From positions 1 through 7,363 of the forward strand of contig DAHVFI010000232.1 in NCBI GenBank assembly GCA_027317045.1: DNA of 7,363 nt, written 5' to 3'. Both the position numbers and the translations under genes were made by a program. This document shows, piece after piece, positions 5,101 to 7,363 of this stretch; positions within the stretch are counted from its first letter, which is position 1; the number at the start of each line of letters is the position of its first letter. Source of the stretch: Gammaproteobacteria bacterium (GTDB lineage Bacteria > Pseudomonadota > Gammaproteobacteria > Natronospirales > REEB76). A model generated the notes under the pieces. The model saw only the letters and a list, made by a program, of their open reading frames with translations. It was not told the DNA's origin and did not search any database.

Positions 5101-7110
5101 CTAGTGCAGGCCGGTGGTTAAGGGAAGGTTCATGAGCTTACGAACTGGAGCGAAGCGCGGATCGGCGCGTATTGGCGCCCAGTCCGGACCAAATATAATC
5201 ATTGCCAGTTGATCGTGGTCGCGGGCAGCTCGCTGCAACTGCGCGTACGCCTGGACTTTCTCGCCCAAAGACCATAAAGGCCAGGCCAGGATGACACCCG
5301 AGAGATAGTGTTGGGAGGCGCGCCGCTGCAATTCCGCCAGTTCCCGGAGCGCGACATCGCGCCGGCCAAAACCCGAATTGGCGGCAGCCCTTTCCATCAG
5401 CAGAAAAGATTCACCGGAGTTTCCCCATACATTGCCCGCGATTTGTACATCATCCAGGGCTTGCTGGTATTTGCCCAGGCTGATGTCGTTTTCAGCCATA
5501 AAGGTGTAGGTCAGGCCGAATTGCGGCGCCAGCGCAACGCTGGTGCGAAACTGGGCCGCGGCTTGCTGCGGCTCGCCGGCGTAGGCCAGCGCCCGACCCA
5601 GGTCAGCATTGATAATGGGTGAGAGCGGATCCAGGTTACGGGCCAGGCGTAATTCCTTTACCGCGCTTTGCATGTCGCCGGTGAACCAGAAATAGATTGC
5701 AAGCCACTGGTGTGCCATGGCGTCGTTGGGGTCGAGCTGCAATGCCCGTTGGAATTCGCGCCGGGCCGGCAGCCATTCCCAGTGCTGTTCGTATAGCAGA
5801 CCCAGCACCGCGTGGGCATTGGGAGAAGCCGGGGCAAGTACGACAGCCTGCTTTGCGGCACTCAGCGCAGCTTGATAGTGAGTATCGGGCGGTTCATCGC
5901 CGGTATAGTCGCGCCAGATCGAATAGGCCATGGCCAGCCCCACCCGGGAGTCGGCGTAACCGCTATCTTCCTGGATGGATTTTTTGAAATAAGCGATGGC
6001 CTGCCGGATAGCCGGCACCGTACGATTGTTCAGGTATTCCATGCCCACCAGGTAAGCGTCCCGCGCTTTGGGGTTGACAACAGGGTAGCTGTCAGCGCGG
6101 ATGACATGTGAAGATTCGGGCGGCAAGTGCAACTGGGTCATGATAGCGTTGGCAATGCGACCCTCGGTCTGGAAAATCTCCGCGCGTGAAATATTCATTT
6201 CATCCGACCATAATTCGTAGCCGCTCCTGGTACTCACCAGCGCCACGTGGATACGCAAGATGTGGCCGGTGCGCAGCACGCTACCCTCGATGACATTGCG
6301 TACGCCGAGAATGCGGCCCACGTCGCGCACATCCAGGGGTTTGCCCTGGAGACTGAACGCGGAAGTGCGGGCGACGACGCGCAAATCCGGATTACTTCCC
6401 AGACGGGTAATCAGTTCGTCGGTGATGCCGTCGCTTAAATAGCGGCTATCCGCTGCCTGATTCAGGCTCATGAAAGGCAGTACCGCCAGCGTCGCGGGCG
6501 CCAAATTCTCCGCGTGTGCGGGTTTGGCGGTGCCACTTGTCTGACGGCGCCGGTAGAAATGCAGATAACCGGCACCGACCGCTGCAGTCAATAGCATGAG
6601 CGCGACTGCTACATACCAGGGCCAGGCGAGCGCACGTTCAACACGGCGCCCCGCGGGTACGGCGCGCAATACCGCTTCAGATTCCCACAAGGAGATGCTC
6701 AACATGCGGGTGGCATCGGCCAGGCAACGCCGGTAGGTGCTCCAGCTCAAGTGCAGGGCATCGGCTGCTGCCTGGTGGTTGCGCAAGGGCGTGAGATAGG
6801 TGTGCTGCAGCACCTGCTGAAAGCGGCTGGACTTGGGGTTCTGACACAGGAGGGCGCACTGGGCGCGCAACAGTTCGCGCAGCGCCTGGGTGGGAGGTGT
6901 GTCGGGGAAGCGTTGCAATGCTGCGGCCAGCAACCGCGAACCGAGCAAGGGGTTGTCCCGCAGATGATCCGGACGGTGGAAAGCGCGCAAAGCCTGGTGC
7001 ACCGCCAGTGCAAAGCCATGCTCGGTACGGATGGCTTCCGGCACATCATTATTTTCCCCGGCGCCGGTTGAAGACGCGGCTTGGCTTGAGGAAAGCTCCT
7101 GGTTACTCAT
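5101..7110 (-). CDS. Membrane-anchored TolB-like/TPR protein with putative DNA-binding N-terminal domain
   Basis: This 669-residue protein (numbered from the ATG at 7110) has four parts. Residues about 30-145 are a cytoplasmic helical domain with FHRPDHLRDNPLL (44-56) and a helix-turn-helix-like segment QAAADALHLSWSTYRRCLAD (113-132). A single transmembrane helix spans about 161-183, with RRR after it. Residues about 207-327 form the TolB N-terminal-like domain (LAVLPFMSLNQAADSRYLSD, DGITDELITRL, GVRNVIEGSVLR). Residues about 351-545 hold five or six TPR-like repeats (for example AHQWLAIYFWFTGD, LGRALAYAGEPQQAAAQF). The layout parallels CadC-like regulators that combine a DNA-binding domain, one membrane helix, and periplasmic TolB-like and TPR parts, but the N-terminal domain is not the usual OmpR winged helix. 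Function as a membrane-bound one-component regulator is inference. A TTG at 7161 would add 17 residues; neither start has a strong Shine-Dalgarno sequence. It is convergent to pstB, with no evident link to phosphate. Confidence 0.85.
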   Translation of the reverse strand: MSNQELSSSQAASSTGAGENNDVPEAIRTEHGFALAVHQALRAFHRPDHLRDNPLLGSRLLAAALQRFPDTPPTQALRELLRAQCALLCQNPKSSRFQQVLQHTYLTPLRNHQAAADALHLSWSTYRRCLADATRMLSISLWESEAVLRAVPAGRRVERALAWPWYVAVALMLLTAAVGAGYLHFYRRRQTSGTAKPAHAENLAPATLAVLPFMSLNQAADSRYLSDGITDELITRLGSNPDLRVVARTSAFSLQGKPLDVRDVGRILGVRNVIEGSVLRTGHILRIHVALVSTRSGYELWSDEMNISRAEIFQTEGRIANAIMTQLHLPPESSHVIRADSYPVVNPKARDAYLVGMEYLNNRTVPAIRQAIAYFKKSIQEDSGYADSRVGLAMAYSIWRDYTGDEPPDTHYQAALSAAKQAVVLAPASPNAHAVLGLLYEQHWEWLPARREFQRALQLDPNDAMAHQWLAIYFWFTGDMQSAVKELRLARNLDPLSPIINADLGRALAYAGEPQQAAAQFRTSVALAPQFGLTYTFMAENDISLGKYQQALDDVQIAGNVWGNSGESFLLMERAAANSGFGRRDVALRELAELQRRASQHYLSGVILAWPLWSLGEKVQAYAQLQRAARDHDQLAMIIFGPDWAPIRADPRFAPVRKLMNLPLTTGLH

Positions 7111-7347
7111 CCATCTATCCCGATGACTACCGGCGGCTTCGGCTACAGGCTTGTGGTGCAAAAGTTTAATCCGTGGGACGGCGGATGTCTCATACCCCTT
7201 CAGTGGCGTGGCCCCAACACAGAAATTGAGCAGTATTTGAGGCGGAAAACGGCTGCTCTGCAGACTTTAATTTTAGGCGTACCCACCCGCAAGGCCTTGA
7301 GTGCCGGGGCCCGGGGATGTGAGGTACAACTAAAGTTAGGGAGAGGG
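7111..7347. other. Upstream region of the TolB/TPR gene, probably divergent
   Basis: This non-coding stretch lies between the minus-strand TolB/TPR gene and a possible plus-strand start. It contains an A/T-rich island at 7265-7275 that could supply a -10 element on either strand (TAAAAT on the minus strand, 7275 to 7270), but I find no well-spaced -35. An inverted repeat GAGCAG (7228-7233) / CTGCTC (7253-7258) with a 19-base spacer is a candidate operator only. No RNA gene or repeat family is recognised. Confidence 0.4.
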
Positions 7348-7363
7348 ATGACCGCAGTGAAAC
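7348..7363 (+). CDS. Possible start of a divergent gene, cut by window end
   Basis: An ATG at 7348 follows AGGGAG (7338-7343) with a 4-base gap, an acceptable Shine-Dalgarno arrangement, and opens M-T-A-V-K before the window ends. Only five codons are visible, so neither the reality nor the nature of the gene can be judged. Confidence 0.25.

Noticed and set aside
2100..7255. The 11-base word GAAAACGGCTG occurs beside the Pho box (2100-2110) and upstream of the TolB/TPR gene (7245-7255)
   Set aside because: Several 11-base matches are expected by chance in a window this long, and the second copy lacks the CTGTCAT repeats, so it is not a second Pho box.

Overview
The window looks like chromosomal DNA from a GC-rich proteobacterium, most likely a gammaproteobacterium. 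The evidence is the gene content (a CzcA-like RND pump, phosphate-transport permeases very close to the enterobacterial type), Shine-Dalgarno-led starts, and an E. coli-style Pho box. I cannot name the genus. I see no rRNA, tRNA, CRISPR array, insertion sequence or phage gene.

Layout. (1) Bases 2-1336, plus strand: the C-terminal half of an RND efflux permease whose start lies outside the window. (2) 1447-1971, plus: a small four-helix membrane protein of the DUF2127 type. (3) 1972-2336: a 365-base intergenic stretch with a near-consensus Pho box (2108-2125), a correctly spaced -10 element and an unusual leader of about 190 bases. (4) 2337-5028, plus: pstC, pstA and pstB, packed with a 1-base overlap and a 2-base gap. 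Together they encode the membrane and ATPase parts of the high-affinity phosphate ABC importer. (5) 5029-5100: a short convergent gap without a clear intrinsic terminator. (6) 5101-7110, minus: a membrane-anchored TolB-like/TPR protein with a putative DNA-binding N-terminal domain, convergent to pstB. (7) 7111-7363: its upstream region, ending in a possible start of a divergent plus-strand gene cut by the window edge.

How the genes work together. Under phosphate limitation PhoB~P should bind the Pho box and switch on pstCAB. PstC and PstA form the channel and PstB powers it. The phosphate-binding protein PstS and the regulator PhoU, which normally flank these genes, are not in the window, so PstS must be supplied from elsewhere. 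The place where pstS would be expected holds a leader with a perfect but orphan Shine-Dalgarno sequence. The RND pump, the DUF2127 protein and the TolB/TPR protein have no evident functional link to phosphate uptake.

I found no clearly undescribed system. The points most worth a second look are the pst locus lacking pstS and phoU together with its leader, the perfect 28-bp all-G/C palindrome inside pstA, and the non-OmpR N-terminal domain of the TolB/TPR protein.
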